From Isoetes taiwanensis (lineage: Eukaryota > Streptophyta > Lycopodiopsida > Isoetales > Isoetaceae), in contig JAJEKV010000001.1 of assembly GCA_021234155.1 (NCBI GenBank), positions 23,549,189 to 23,613,188 of the forward strand: a stretch of 64,000 nucleotides of DNA, in the 5' to 3' direction. The notes beneath the pieces are model-generated. The model did not search any database, had not been told where the DNA came from, and saw nothing but the letters and a program-made list of their open reading frames with translations. Below are positions 11,996-24,729 of this stretch, in pieces. The position numbers were made by a program, and so were the translations under genes. Numbering within the stretch: position 1 is the first letter of the stretch; each line of letters opens with the position of its first letter.

Positions 11996-13062
11996 CCCAG
12001 GGAATTCACTTATGACAAAGGGGATATGCCATCTGCGTTCAAGGGGTGGCCAAAAATACCCCTAGTACTGGCGAGCCACTCAGTGATGCGGCCTGAATCT
12101 CGCCTGCATCAAGGTCCACACGTCTGCTGCCTCTGCCTAGGCCGTCAACTGTTGCTCGAGAATTCTAGCAAGCAGCTTTGCAAACACCGAGCTGACTATG
12201 ATTGTCCGGTAGTTGGCTGGGCAGTGTGGGTCACCTGCCTTGTATATGGGGACGACTCGGCTGGTGGTCCATGGTCCATTGTGGGGGGAAACCATCCTAT
12301 CGCGCCTGCTTGAACATGGCAGTTAGCATCAGTATTATTGATGGGCCTTGCCCACTTGAGCAACTCCGCTTGCATACCATCCAGGTCTGGCGCTTTTCCA
12401 TTGGCTAGATGCTACAGGCCTTGGTCTATGTCTGCTTGTGATTTCCAGTGTTGGGCCATGCTGTGGGGTTAACGTTGCTTGTGTCCCCTGAGGGTTGTAG
12501 AGCTACTGCAGGTATTGCCCCACTATTTGGGGGTGATGTTCCCCATAAGATGTACTGGCTTTCTGAGCACCCTTCCCCAGAAAGCCCTGCGGTGGCGGTC
12601 CAGGAGAAAGAACATTTTTTGTTGATGGGCCGCGATATATCTAGCCTTTTTAGCCTTAAGGAAGAGGCGATATTGTCCAACCGCGTGCGAGCTTCGAGCA
12701 GGGTCTATGATCTGATGGAACCAGCGTTTGTATTCCTTGCACTCAGCATCGAAGCACCGGTTACGCGGGAAGGTCGTGGCCCCGTAGTCTGTCGAGGCCG
12801 ACTTCTCCCAAAGCACATTTCTATAGCAGTCCCGAGGACATCAACCACCATGTTCGCCTGCTGTTCGAGCTTGGAGAACTGCAAAATGTATGCCAAGTCA
12901 TATATGAGCATCCGGGCATAAGCCTCTACAGGTTCATAGTCCAGTTGCAACTGAGGCATGCGAGGAGATGCTGCGCAGGAGGTTGGAACAACCTGCCAAA
13001 CCAGCTGCAAATAGAGTGGTAAGTGGTCCGAGTCCAGCTCCTCATCAACTCTGCTTTATGGC
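11996..13062 (-). mobile_element. LINE ORF2 fragment (end of endonuclease, linker, start of reverse transcriptase)
   Basis: Read on the minus strand, this starts with ELDSDHLPLYLQL, matching the SDHxP motif that closes the endonuclease domain of L1-type LINEs. A linker containing FPRNRCFDAECKEYKR (the usual WFDxECK pattern) follows. Next comes GKAPDLDGMQAELLKW, the start of a LINE reverse transcriptase, and then sequence like a PAxYRPI(S/T) segment. There are frameshifts and stops, and it ends in LTR debris at 11995. Long + strand frames here, such as 12448-12921, are shadows of this reading. The family looks the same as the copies at 27.8-28.7 kb and 41.2-45.5 kb. Confidence 0.75.
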
Positions 13063-13754
13063 TAAATCTCAGCAGTTGACCAAATGTATATCGTAAAATA
13101 TGTTGGAAAATCCTAGATCGGAAAACCTATTTCCAAACCAAATGTAAAAATTTACTATGAAAACCTAAACTATGCCTAAATACACCATGGTCAATTTTCC
13201 ACTAGTGTATATACACACATGCCTCCAAAAAATGTAAGTGTATTATTCATTTCTTAACAATGTTGGAAGGGGATTGAAGGCTGTTGACCCTGTTACGTAT
13301 ACCTGGCATGGCAAGCACTTTCTGGGTGATTTTGTATACGAGAATGTTCACTGTGGCGATGCACGAAGCACAGAAGCCCAGTTGACCCTGCCAGAATGCA
13401 AGGAAGTGGACATTTTTGTAACGTGAAAAAAAATTATGTTCCATTTTGCCCACCGAAGATCAGGTAAATGAGCCAAATGTCCGGTAAATGAGATTGTGAC
13501 TTAAAAAAAGAACCAAGTGTTACCAACAAAAGCTGCCTAACGTTTTTGAAAATTTGTGTCATATGGCAAGGTGCGATTGGAAGAAGGGCAGAATACAACG
13601 TAACTGGTTGTTAGATATAAGGGAATGCAACTCTACCATGCATTTATGGCCTGTGATGGTGGGCGTAAAAGGCAAGGAATTTTACACCATCCTGATGGCT
13701 GCACAAGGGGATAACATCCCGGTGATTCCAAAAGGAATAGCCGTGACGTTATGT
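13063..13754. other. No recognisable gene
   Basis: Short unrelated frames on both strands. The segment just before the hairpin (13554-13754) has an open + frame with no family match that I can see. Confidence 0.4.
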
Positions 13755-13887
13755 GGAGCAGCAACAATGAGCAGATTCCTGCTCTGGAATGGGAGCTGGC
13801 CACCGGCAGCAGCCAAACGCGCCTACTGGCTGCTGTCGGTGGCCAGCTCCCATTCCAGAGCAGGAATCTGCGGATTGTTGCTGCTCC
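13755..13887. repeat. Near-perfect inverted repeat, 60-bp arms and 13-bp loop
   Basis: Left arm 13755-13814, loop AAACGCGCCTACT, right arm 13828-13887. The arms differ at about three or four positions, so the transcript would fold into one long stem. Weaker pairing continues outward (TGACGTTATGTGG against CCACGACGTCA). It lies about 400 bp upstream of the Treslin-like start codon. It could be a young MIRNA-type inverted duplication or a foldback transposon tip. Sequence alone does not decide. Confidence 0.85.
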
Positions 13888-14168
13888 ACGACGTCAAGGT
13901 AAGCATTTCCGATGAGCTTTGGCATCTCAAGCAGGGTTTTCACAGCAGTTAAGCTTCGACATCTCAAACAGATAGTAAGCAGACCGGTTGTTTCAGGTTC
14001 GTCAAGAATGATGTACCCATTTGCCATTCCTGATTAGCATGGTCGCCACATGGCGAGCTCTCATTGGACACCAAACAAGAATGAAGACTAAACTTACCTT
14101 GACGTGGCTATTAGTTTTTTGATACATAACAGTACGCCACGTGGATGTCCACGTAATTAAGGCATTTT

Positions 14169-14180
14169 TTTTGGCGCCAA
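14169..14180 (+). promoter_or_regulatory. E2F/DP-type binding site
   Basis: TTTTGGCGCCAA matches the E2F consensus TTTSSCGC on both strands (it contains the palindrome TTGGCGCCAA). It lies 112 bp before the ATG of a predicted replication-initiation gene. In plants E2F sites of this type drive G1/S expression of replication genes, so position and gene identity support each other. That it is active is inferred. Confidence 0.6.
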
Positions 14181-14292
14181 GTATTCGAACCCTTCCCGCT
14201 CGGAGACAAAGCCGAACTTCATCCAGTTCTATCGATCCGGAGAAAAGAAACAAAAAGCCTTCGTTAAACTTCCATTAGAACCAGCTACCGCG

Positions 14293-17200
14293 ATGGGAAA
14301 GATTCAATCCATGGCTACGGCTGTGGGCAATCAGAGAATAGAACGACTTCTCATCCTTCTCGACATCAAATCTATATCTGCTGGACCTCTCTACCTCGGC
14401 TTGGCCATTAAACAGTTCATTCGAACTATTCTACAAGCTTGCTCAAAGGATGGTAGTGTTCTTTGGTCCTTCAAGCTCTTTGATTCCTCGATCTCTCCTT
14501 TTTCCTCCAGAACTAGGGTTGAGAAATTGCTCGGCAAATGGGCCACTCATGTTCGGTTTGATTCTGCTCTCTGCTCGGAGGATGTTGACTCTAATTTTAC
14601 AAAATTAGGTTTTGTTTTGAAGTCGATTCACGACTTTGAAGGACAAAGCGCTTCTGGTCCGAATGTAGATTATGTTGTTAGGGCTATTCAGGAGCTTTTT
14701 GGGGATTATACATGGGATCCTTTGCTTGTCAATGACGGATCTACCTCAGACGAAGATCTGGCCATCAACAAGAGGTCAGAGAATCATTCTCTTGTGAAGA
14801 TTAACTCCAATATTGTGATGCTTTTTTCTTCCTTTCCAAAATGTGGTAACCAGATGAACGGGTTTCTTAATATGTCACCATCCGATTGTGAATCAACCAC
14901 CGAAGAGTTTCTGAGCAAGATACTCGTTTCCAAGTTTCAGTTTTTGCAAGGAAAATTTCAAGAAAGAAACATCCGTCCCTTTTGGATTGACACCAACACA
15001 AATATAAGATCCCCAGGAGATGATCTTGCATTTCAAAGCGTAGTTCCTGCTTCTCTACGAAGAATTGGATGGGGTCTAGCATCTCTGGATAGTCTATCAT
15101 TGGGATCTGTTTGTGTTCCTCATTCTCTCATGCTATCATTCATATCCCAATCACGTTTTGGTCAGTCTCCATATGGGGTGTATGGCACATTGAGACTTCA
15201 GATGCTGGACAAAGAGTCATCGCTATGCAAGGCCTCAATTTGCAAAGTGAATTTGATACCAGTTAACAATGCATATCTTGTTGACAATGATCGGCATCTT
15301 TTGCAGCTTGAGTCCATGGGCTATTCTATGATTCGGCAGTCTTGTTCACATAGACCAAGGTTCTTGCAGAAGGATGCTAAGTTGAGACTTACAGTAATTG
15401 CCCTCTTGCCTAAAAGGTTTGCTGCCCTTTCTAGTACTTTTGATTCCTCGGAATGTTACTTTCTCAAGCAATATCCAAAGAATAAGCCCGAAATTGAAGA
15501 TAATGATGATTTTAGGAACAGATTGCTACAGCAGTTTCAGGAAAATGCTGGCGATTTCGAGACTGGGAAACCTATATTCCATCTTCTTTTATCTTCCATA
15601 GCACGGGAACAGTGTGTTGCTGTACTTCATGCAGAGATAAAGATGGTTTCATCCAATCAGGAATTCAGTATTTTGGGAGTACTGGAACCACTGACCCTTT
15701 GTGCAGGTATTTTTAGAATGGCAGAATATGTTGATGAACTCATAGACCTTTCATTTCACCAAGCAGAATCTATTTCCTTCAAAGGTACAAATATGGAATC
15801 TCCAGGAAATGTCAGCGGAGATGGGATAAGGTTTGAAAAGCTTGAACACTTACATAGTTGCAAAGTTTCTTTGAAGAAGCGAAAAGCAAATGGACGTGGT
15901 CATTTGACATCTAAAAAGGCTAAAGTTTGTATGAAAGAAGAAAACCAGCTTTCTTCACAAGCATACAAATTAGATACAACTGATTACAATGTGGCATGGT
16001 CAAGCTATATAAAGTTTCTTGAACTAGAGAATAAATACAAGTTAGATTGCCCATTTCTGGAGGACAGAAAGGAATTAACAACGAGGTGTATGAGAGCATA
16101 CAAGTCCTGGCTGCGGCAAGAGAAAAAGAAGCTTAAGTCACTTCTGGAAGGCCAGACTCATGACTTAATGAAGGTCCTTTGTCAAGATTTTAAGGTGAAG
16201 AAGGATAAAGTTGTTGCACTATCTATGATGTCAAAAGATAAGGTCATGGAAGGAACAATCTCTGAAGAATGCAATACACAGTCAGAAAGCAAGGCTGATG
16301 CTGTATCTGTGTTAACAATCAATGAGGCGCATGATTATATTGAATCACTGGCTGAAAAGCTTGACAGCTGCCTTGATTTGGTTGAACTGGACATCCAAAC
16401 TTTTGCAAGCCGTGCTGTTAGAGACTCATTACGTGCTATTGAAGTTTTAGCTACGCAATCTGAACATGTAGGTGAGAATGCTGACAATGAAAGTGGAGGA
16501 AGTAATGGACTAAACACGTTGGTACTTAATCGCGTAAGAGAGCTACTTCTTAAATCTCCCAAAGTTCTTACCCGAAAGTATAAGAATTGCACGTTTGAAG
16601 CTGATCAACATGGAGCATCTAGGCCTAGTACTGCAGCTAAAGTCAGAGAGTATCCCGTTTTTATCTGATTTTCTTTCCTTTTGTTATCCCGTGAAATGTT
16701 TTGCTTTCGGAAATTCTTAACTTGTACCAGATATCTACTTCAAATAAAGCTTCGCCTTGAGATAATTCTCGCTGCTAGACAGGGTCAAGTTGATCACATG
16801 GAGAATAAGCACGCCGATGAATTATGCAGCCAACTCACAAATGAGATATGCATGCTGTTGGACGGGATTCAGTTTAATCTACCAGGTGGAATTTTTGGAG
16901 AAGATCTTTTAGACTTCAGTAATCGTGTAATACGTTCAAGGTATTGATTTCATTCCTTTCATGTTTTTAATTGTGCGTAAGAAAGCAATGAAAATGAGGA
17001 TAGGCAAAAAAACAAACACTCAAGCTATTGCATTTCTATTTTGATTCACTGAGGTTATTTCTTACAATGGATCTTGCCAGGTATTGCGATTCTCTTCCGG
17101 AAATCATTGAGAATATTTACTTTACTATGGAGTTTAGTGGCTTTACAAACACTACAGCTGATGTAATGCCTACTTCGGAGGAGATTCCATTATCAAGTAA

Positions 17201-18254
17201 ACCATGCAAAAATTCTTCTGGGAAGCTGGAACATGATGAAGACTCTGCAAACTGCAATGAATCAAATACAAGTGGCAATTCTAATGAGGTGTCATTTTCA
17301 TCATCATTACATGATGGGGGTGAAGAATGCAGGCCAATTAGGGTGGGTGCTACAAAACAATTTACTGATGTAAATTCTGTTGAAAGAAGGTTGAAAGAAG
17401 CAAAAGAGAGAAGAGAAAGAGCTAGAAGATTTTCTCATTTCCAAAGCGGGGCCCAGAATTTACTCAGAGTAAGGACCATGAAGCAGCACCCGAGCCACAT
17501 GCCAAGAAACAAGCCTAAGCATCAAGATGTGAAAGAAGTAAAGGTTCGTGGACACAGTAGTCATATTGTACTAGAAACACCAATGCCTTCAATCAATAGG
17601 CAACCTTTCTCGAGATCAAACCTAGTTCATATGGTTCCTGCAACACCACATTCTGTCCCTGGTATATCCTCCGTGCTCTTATTTTATTACGTACAAACTG
17701 CAGATGCATGCTTAAAAAAGTTGAAAGCTTGTGGGACCTTTTCATTTCATGGTATATTTATCGAGAGCATTTTTATTTGTTTTATGGAGTCATCTTTACA
17801 GGAGGCCCTATAGTTCGAGGACATGCATGATAAATTTCATTTTAGGTTCAGAATTTATGCAATATGTATCTTTTTTTTTGCAGGACATCTACATATTGAT
17901 TGCTAGTTGAGACTGTTGTTGTTTACATGTCCAAGTATCAAAAGATGAGAAACAAAAAATTGTCTGAGTCTAAATAGCATTATTCTGTTCACTAATGTTT
18001 GTCTTCAATGTATTTGTACAGGTAGCGTATATGCCAACACCAATTCACTTCCAAAGAGTCTTAACAGACAAACAAATAATAATACTCAGCGTCCATCCAA
18101 AAAACTATTTGGGGATTATGATGCAAATAGAAATATTTCAGGAAAGTCTGTCTCAGGATTTGTTAAGCCATCTGATTGTCTACCAAAAGCTCGGCTGGGA
18201 AGAGCAAATGAAGTAGATTTTGTGGGCAGTACTCCGGCTAGCAAATCAAAATAG
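14293..18254 (+). CDS. Treslin/TICRR-like (Sld3-family) DNA replication initiation protein
   Basis: My splice model is 14293-16649, 16731-16940, 17081-17661 and 18022-18254. All introns are GT-AG, the phases agree (2, 2, 1), and the product is 1126 aa. The N-terminus resembles animal Treslin: a hydrophobic LLILLDI strand (about residues 19-25), VLWSFKLFDSS (56-66), LFGDYTWDP, VMLFSSFPKC and a strand like RPFWIDT. Treslin/Sld3 helps load Cdc45 on the MCM helicase at origins, with CDK-phosphorylated sites binding TopBP1/Dpb11. A basic KKRKANGRGH...KKAK cluster near residue 530 could be an NLS. A helical Lys-rich block (about 560-640) may correspond to the Sld3-Treslin domain. TP/SP sites near 1021-1050 (ETPMPS, ATPHSVPG) are candidate CDK sites. 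The start at 14293 is the first ATG of the frame and a second Met follows at residue 7. The identity comes from motif memory; the splice model is strongly supported by frame continuity. Confidence 0.75.
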
Positions 18255-21200
18255 AGAAGAGCCAGGACATTATATGTGAATTATTCTGTCCATGAGTCAG
18301 AATGCAGTCTGTCGGATGTAAAGTGGTTGAGGTGATCAAGACATGCAGAGCTTCCCCCAGTTGTTTCCCTTTTCGATAGGGAATATGTTGTAAATCTAGA
18401 CAGGGTGGTAGAGTTCAACTGCCAACGATTTTCAGTTCAGGCAGCCGGAAGATTTGAAAGGGTGAGAACAAAGGGAAATGTTTCAATGGCAAAATTGGGG
18501 CCATTTTTCCATCTTTATGCTAACTCCGGCGATTCTTCATCCTATATTTTGTAATGCCTTGGCGCTTTCACATGCTGTCAACATCAAGTTATTGATTGGA
18601 AAGTGTGCAGAGCGTAGGACATCTCGTGAAAATTCCAACTTGTGCATCTGCCAAAATAAATTGCATATGTGAGGCACATTGCCTATGTAACAAAGTGTAA
18701 CAAATAAACACTATACTGTATATGACATTTTATACTAAAGAATTTAACCTTAATGTTTTCAGTACTCAAATTGTTATTGCAATCATTAAGTCGAATTGCT
18801 ATAAAGGGTTGCATATTTAGCATGGATTGTAAGTGTTCCTTGTATGTTTTGCTTAAAAGCTTGGTTGCAGAGATGATTGTAGAGTTTGTAAGATAGCTTT
18901 AGTTCTCCTTCATCATCATCATCATCATGTGAAAAAATTGTAGAGTCGCACCAGTTTTCCAATGGTTTGAGTTGTATATAGTTGATAGGATTACTATTTT
19001 GGATCAAATTTGCATCAAAATTTTATGGTATATGCATGCATGTATTCAGGGTAGTACACTACTCTTTAGTATTTTGGTTGGCCAAATTTGGACTGGAGCG
19101 ATTTTTGGTGTCTTTATTTTGGATGGTGTTGAATGTCGTAGATGTAGGCCCAATCTCTAAGCGCTTTTGCAGGGATGCACATGTGTGTTCTTTGGTGGGT
19201 CGGGACATGAGGCGACTACACCAGCCAGATTTCTTCAAGTAACACCAGGGTTGCTTGTCCTTAAATCTTTCTCCTTTGAAGCTGGCTAGAACTGTATTTG
19301 GCTTGATCTTGTTATTTCAAAATTGGCCGTCTTTGGCTTGCTCCTGTTGTTTTAAAGTTGACTACATTGTATTTGGCTTGATTCTCGAGCTTTGGAGCGG
19401 GAACGGAGCTCTCCACCGTTTCTCACTTTGGCCTCTGGGAAACCTGTCCCGAGCTGATGGACAAGACGGGTGGCACCCACGTTTAGGGTGGACCTTTGGG
19501 GTCTTGTTTTCTTGTCCTTAGAAGTGTCTGTAATGTAGATGACATACCATCTATTGTATCGGAGAGTATTATTACTTTTGATTATCCTAATCAAGAAGTG
19601 CCGAAGGGTTTGAAGATATCTGGGCTTCTAGCTCCTTTTCCCGTTTCTCCTATGCATGCTTCTGTATTAAGGGGGTTACATCGTTTGAACCAAAACCTAG
19701 AATTGCCAATGCAGCTATCCCATGAGCCGTATATTAAGATAATTGAAGCTGATGAATTTCTTAACATTGATGGATTGTATGATAGATTGCGTGCTTTTAT
19801 TTTCTCAGCTAGAAGTGCTTGGTAAATCAAGATCTATGGCTCACACTTATGGATCATGGAATCATAGACTGACAACAAATCAAGCTATCATCACTTAGTC
19901 GGCTATAAGCGGGATCATGGCATTGATGACTAAGCATCGTAGAAGGTATGAGTTGTAGATGGATGGATAGATAGAAGGGAAGATTCAAGAGACAGAAAGG
20001 TTAAAGGTATATGCAACTACTGAAGTACCCAAAGCAGGCTTTGAGTTTCGTCCACAAGATTTTATGGAACTTACTGTCCAATAGGTCCACAAGGGGCATG
20101 AATCCTAAGTTAGTACAATAAACAAGCAAGTTTTGAAAGAATTTTGACAAAAACATTTTCATATCCATCTAAATGTCTACTATGACTTTGGTATTTAATC
20201 AGTTTTCAACTAAATTTGGCTAATTGATCATATAGCATGGGTTCATTTAGATAGGTCCATAGTGACCATCTTTATTTTATTAAGAAAAACAGATAATATT
20301 TTTGGTTCCACGGTGGCAAATCGCGAGCATGCATTGAATGTCAGGATGGCTCTTAGAATCTATGATGTGGCTGGAGTGCAGATCGATTGGTTCAGTGTGC
20401 AACGACAACATTAGGTTGCGACTATAAATAAGTCTTTATTAGATACTTTATACTTCAGAAGGTTTTTCTTTTATATCAAGGCCATGCTGCCTCCATAAAT
20501 ATAGAGCGCATCTTTAAGTTAAATTTGGATGCAAAATCTAGATCCGAGCTTTTTGAACAGAGTAATACCACTAATCTGGCCAAAATTACCATGATCATGA
20601 TTAGATATACCATGATATATCTGCACAAATTGTGGTATTTCTTTTTAGCGCAATAGCCCAACCTTGAGTATCACCTTATCTAAAAGCCTAGGCTATCCAA
20701 GTGCCCTAAAAATTGACATGGACTTATCTTGAACCATTCAACCTTAATCGAAGAAAATGTAGGGTTGGAAAAATTAGCTTTCTTGTTGCTATATGGAACC
20801 GTTGCCTTGCCCACAAGAAAGGTAGCCTATCCCCTGCCATTTTCATTCTTCATTCTGTCTGGAACTAGAATTGCAGGTGCGTTCCCAGGTTTATTAATAA
20901 TTTGAAAAGCTTTAAGATAGTAGATGCCAAGCTTTTTGGAAAAATCCTATTGCAATGCCGTGATATGGCGAGGAGATCCATTTGTGAATGTTCAATGCCA
21001 TGAGTCCTGGAAAAACGATTTCAATGTCATGCAGGTTAAATATTTATTGTGCCCAGCTTGCTTTGACTTGATTCTTGCTATTCAAGCTATTTTCCCTATT
21101 GCAAATTATAGTTCATGGCTTAAATTCGTAAAGCACTTCTCTCAGGAGCATTGACATCTTTTGGTTTTCAATGGTCTAAGGGGTTTGAGACATATTTTGC

Positions 21201-21490
21201 CAGCTTGATCCTTTTTATGGTTTCCTATATTTCAAAAATAGATTATGGCACTAGAATACTGCCTCCCTAAAGACTATCATGCCCCAAATGATGGCATCAC
21301 AGAATATATATGGCCTGCAACAATGCCCTGGCAACAACGCAAATGATGGCATAGACCACAATGCCTTGGCAACAAGACCTAGTGCCTTAAAAATTAAAGC
21401 GACTTAAATTGCATAGAGTGCATAGCTTACATGAAGTATGAAACACTAAAGTCCTAGATTTCATTGCTGAACCTGTCTTAATTTGTAGAT
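18255..21490. other. 3' flank of the Treslin-like gene and anonymous DNA
   Basis: The first few hundred bases are probably 3' UTR. From 19296 to 19390 a TTGGCTTG-containing motif repeats three times at 36-40 bp spacing. A + frame at 19496-19825 (109 codons) and the sequence after it up to about 20470 keep short open stretches that look protein-like but match no family I recognise. They could be a decayed gene or retroelement. Nothing else is supported. Confidence 0.35.
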
Positions 21491-23589
21491 GATATATGTG
21501 ACGCTCCTCGAATCCATACGATGCCCCATTGTACAAATACGGGAAATTCCCCTCCCACGGCGACTACATCACCAAAGAAAGGCCCTCCGTCTAACTCGGA
21601 CCACTTAAGATGGCCAAGTGACCGGGTGAAGGACACAGAGGTGTCATTTGTCCCATGCCTTCTATGGAAATCCTATACAGCAGAAGCATGCATACGTGTT
21701 AGCACCTAGCAACCATATACAAAATAATATACCACCACGAAGGATGGTCCACCCATCTTCTATATACGCAACAATGCAATGCCAATATAATATAAGAAAT
21801 GCACCATAAATAAGGGCTCTACCTCGGACTCAGACTCAAGCAGGTCGACTAACGGTCAAGGCCTCCGGATAACAACAGACGAAAGTATAACATGGTGTTG
21901 GCTGACATAGAACAATGGCTAGGGTAGTCACTCCATTCGTCGCTCCTGTGCACACTTTGCAGATAGGCTGAAACATGCTATGACGTGATTATAGCCTTCC
22001 AGAAATGTAATCTCATAGAGGCACACTATGAGACTACTCCAGGTTTATCTTCCCAGTCTGTTGAGGCAGAAAAGGGATGGATCCCCTCCAGAGAATGATG
22101 GTTACATGGGCGTACTAGAGGATTGTGGCACCACTGGCACATATGCATCTGTACTCGACTTACCCTCCTAAATATAAAGGCCAGCTCACCGCGCCCGTTC
22201 GAGTTAAGGACGCTCCAATGGCCATATCCTGTAACCCTGGGGATGTTAGACCCATACCCGGCCTCTTCAGTAACCGACTATAAGCCTAGCACACTATAGG
22301 AATCTTGTAGCCACGCTAGGCAAGATTCCACCTTCGTTCCATCATACCCGTTATCTGGTGCTGAATCACAACATAGCATCCACAACCAGGTGGGCTCTTG
22401 TGCACAAGCTAGAAACAGGTCTTAAAGGTTCTAGCTAGAAACATATCTACTACAGAGCCTTTCAGGTCTCTACCCACCCTTAATCCCAAACACCCAGGAG
22501 GAACAGAGAGAGAATATAATCATAAACAAAACATCCATCATTGTCTTAATAGCACATAAAAGAGAATTTAACCATCCATCTAGTCATACAAGGGTTAGCT
22601 GAAACGTAAACTATCTAAAGACTAACCGGTCTCTTGGCTGAGCCATTATCTCGAAAGGCTTCCATCCTTCAGGTTAGAATATAGTGGCGAGTAACTCCTC
22701 CCTTATCCAATTCCTCCCAAATCGATTTGGGGGAGAATTGGGGGTAGGGACCCAACTTGCCCCCTAATCTTAGTAAGTCTCCTCTAGGAATCGAATTGGC
22801 CCAGGTGGCTCTCCCTAATTAGCTTACATTTACTAATTAATAACATTGGTTAGTCTAATTAGCTTACTTAACTTATTAACAATTTAGCGTAGCTAATAAA
22901 AGTCCTTTTAGGTTAGTTCAAGCTATCCCCTAATGACCCATAATGGTCTAATTATACTCTGGTGACGTGTCATAGTAATATACGTTTACCATATAATTAC
23001 ATGGAACATTTTCCGGGGAATAATGATGTCCTCAGCATTGGGGTTAGCTAGGTAAACAAAAACAATTTAGTTATGGAAAGTAAAATTACTTCATGAGGTA
23101 ATAAAAAGTTACAAAAAGTGATCACTGATCAAAGAGTTCTTAGACCGCAGTCCATTCACAACAGGTAACACACATCATATCACAAAATTACACAGAAGAG
23201 CACGTATGCAAAGCAACATTAGAAACAACAAGAGATGGCCTCAGAAAGGCCTCGAACCTCAGCAGATACCACAATGTGCACTACTGGCCTGCAGAATTAC
23301 AGTACATCAGTACTTAGAAAACAATTTAAATAGTGTGGTTGAAGGGACCACCCCTTGAAGAAAAAGAAATAGGAAGGAAGGAAAACCTATCATGCCTAAG
23401 GCTTGCATTTCGTCTCGGCGTAAGGAATCGCAATGTTCCCATTATATCCGTAGATGAGTGCGTCCTATCATAAATGCTTATATGCCCATTTTCCTCTCTA
23501 AGATGCATGTAGTTGAATTCCTTACATAATCCGTGTCGGATCGAACACGCACATGATCCCTACCAGATCTATTACTTACCGTTGGTGTT
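21491..23589. other. Non-coding flank downstream of a Ty3/gypsy fragment, possible LTR
   Basis: The chromodomain fragment at 23.6-24.1 kb points leftward, so its 3' UTR and LTR should lie here. TGTGACGCTCCTCG at 21498 could be one LTR border (TG), but I cannot locate the other end or a second copy. Frames are short. Confidence 0.3.
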
Positions 23590-24141
23590 GGAGTCGATTG
23601 CATCATGAATGGTTCGGCCTTGGCATTGCCGATAAGGTCTGGGTAAGCCCTGTTCAAATCCGCTTTAAGAACCCAGGTTGCATCCTCCATTGGTAAGTGT
23701 TTCCACTTAACCAAATACTGCAATATTTGAGTCCCGCGGGTCTGCTTATATGCACGATCAAGGAGAGCCTCACAAACAATCTCCAACTGATCTTCCATCA
23801 TCTCTAGAAGTGTTGGCGTATCGAGGATCTCTTCAGGACCGTGTGTATGCTTCTTGAAAAGGACCATGTTAAAGACTTTATAGACCTTCAAATGTGCGGG
23901 TAAGTTCAACTGGTTGGCTTGGGAGCCTATCCTCTCAGTTATCTTAAAGAATCCCGCTCATCTAGGTGCCAACTTCTTGCAATTGCCAATTTTTAGCTTG
24001 GCCTGCTTAACCTCAATCTTTAGCCATGCCAATTCGCTAACTTGAAAATGTTGTGGCATACAATGGCTATCGGCAAGGCTCTTTTGCTGGCTTCTGGCAG
24101 CTAACAAATACCCTCGAACTTCTTCGACCAACACACTGACC
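23590..24141 (-). mobile_element. Ty3/gypsy integrase C-terminus with chromodomain (fragment)
   Basis: On the minus strand the frame reads VRGYLLAARSQQKSLAD, then FQVSELAWLKIE, a GFFKITERIG strand and LPAHLKVYKVFNMVLFKKH. These match the C-terminal integrase region of plant Ty3/gypsy polyproteins (the GPF/Y and HPVFHVSxLKK patterns in variant form). A chromodomain follows, with ILQYLVKWKHLPMEDATWVL (usual pattern YLVKWKGxPxxEATWE). There is at least one in-frame stop. No reverse transcriptase or protease is seen upstream, so only the 3' end of pol survives. Confidence 0.75.
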
Positions 24142-24654
24142 CTAATTTTTGGTCCACTGTTGAAACCATTAGTTTTTTTGTGTTCACGTGTACTTTATTT
24201 AGAGATCACAGAAACACCTATATGTAGATCTGTGGATGTGTGGTTTTAGTAATTGATGGTGTTGTTTTTTAAGGGAACATCCACTGTTATTTTTTTAAGG
24301 AGCTGTGGTTTTTGTTCTTTAGGAGGTGTGGCTTTTTAGGGAGGTATGCTTTTTGTTAAGAAACCTGTGGTTTTTGTTTTTGAGATGGTGGTGTTTTTAA
24401 GGAGGTGTAGTTTTTGAAAGTGCGGTTTATAAGTAAGTGTAGTTTTTCTAAAGGGGTATGATATTTTAAGGTTCTTTATAGCTAATTTTGTAAGCACCAT
24501 TATACAATCATTGCACTACTTCCATCCATATGACACCCCATAAAGTATTCATGTTGTCGTTACATGCCATGTGCAAAAATGCAATATCTCATCTATTGTC
24601 CCTCTACCTCTCATGCTATAAGAAAACGAAAATGCAAAGGCATTTCAAGATCCC

Positions 24655-24700
24655 AAAATTGAGTTGAATTGGATTTAACTTTAACATCCATGGGGACCAA
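24655..24700 (-). repeat. LINE 3'-end-like sequence
   Basis: On the minus strand this reads GGTCCCCATGGATGTTAAAG followed by TTAAATCCAATTCAACTC, similar to the 3' end of the LINE at 27770 (GGTCTCCATGACAATAAAG then TTCAATTCAACT). No coding part is attached. Confidence 0.35.
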
Positions 24701-24724
24701 CAAGTCTATCAGATCCTTTCTCTC

Positions 24725-24729
24725 TGTGT

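Noticed and set aside
12448-12921. 157-codon + strand frame
   Set aside because: It lies antisense to a LINE ORF2 fragment with clear endonuclease and reverse-transcriptase motifs on the minus strand.
16335-16592. Minus-strand 85-codon frame inside the Treslin-like gene
   Set aside because: It is a shadow of the main coding exon and has no motif.
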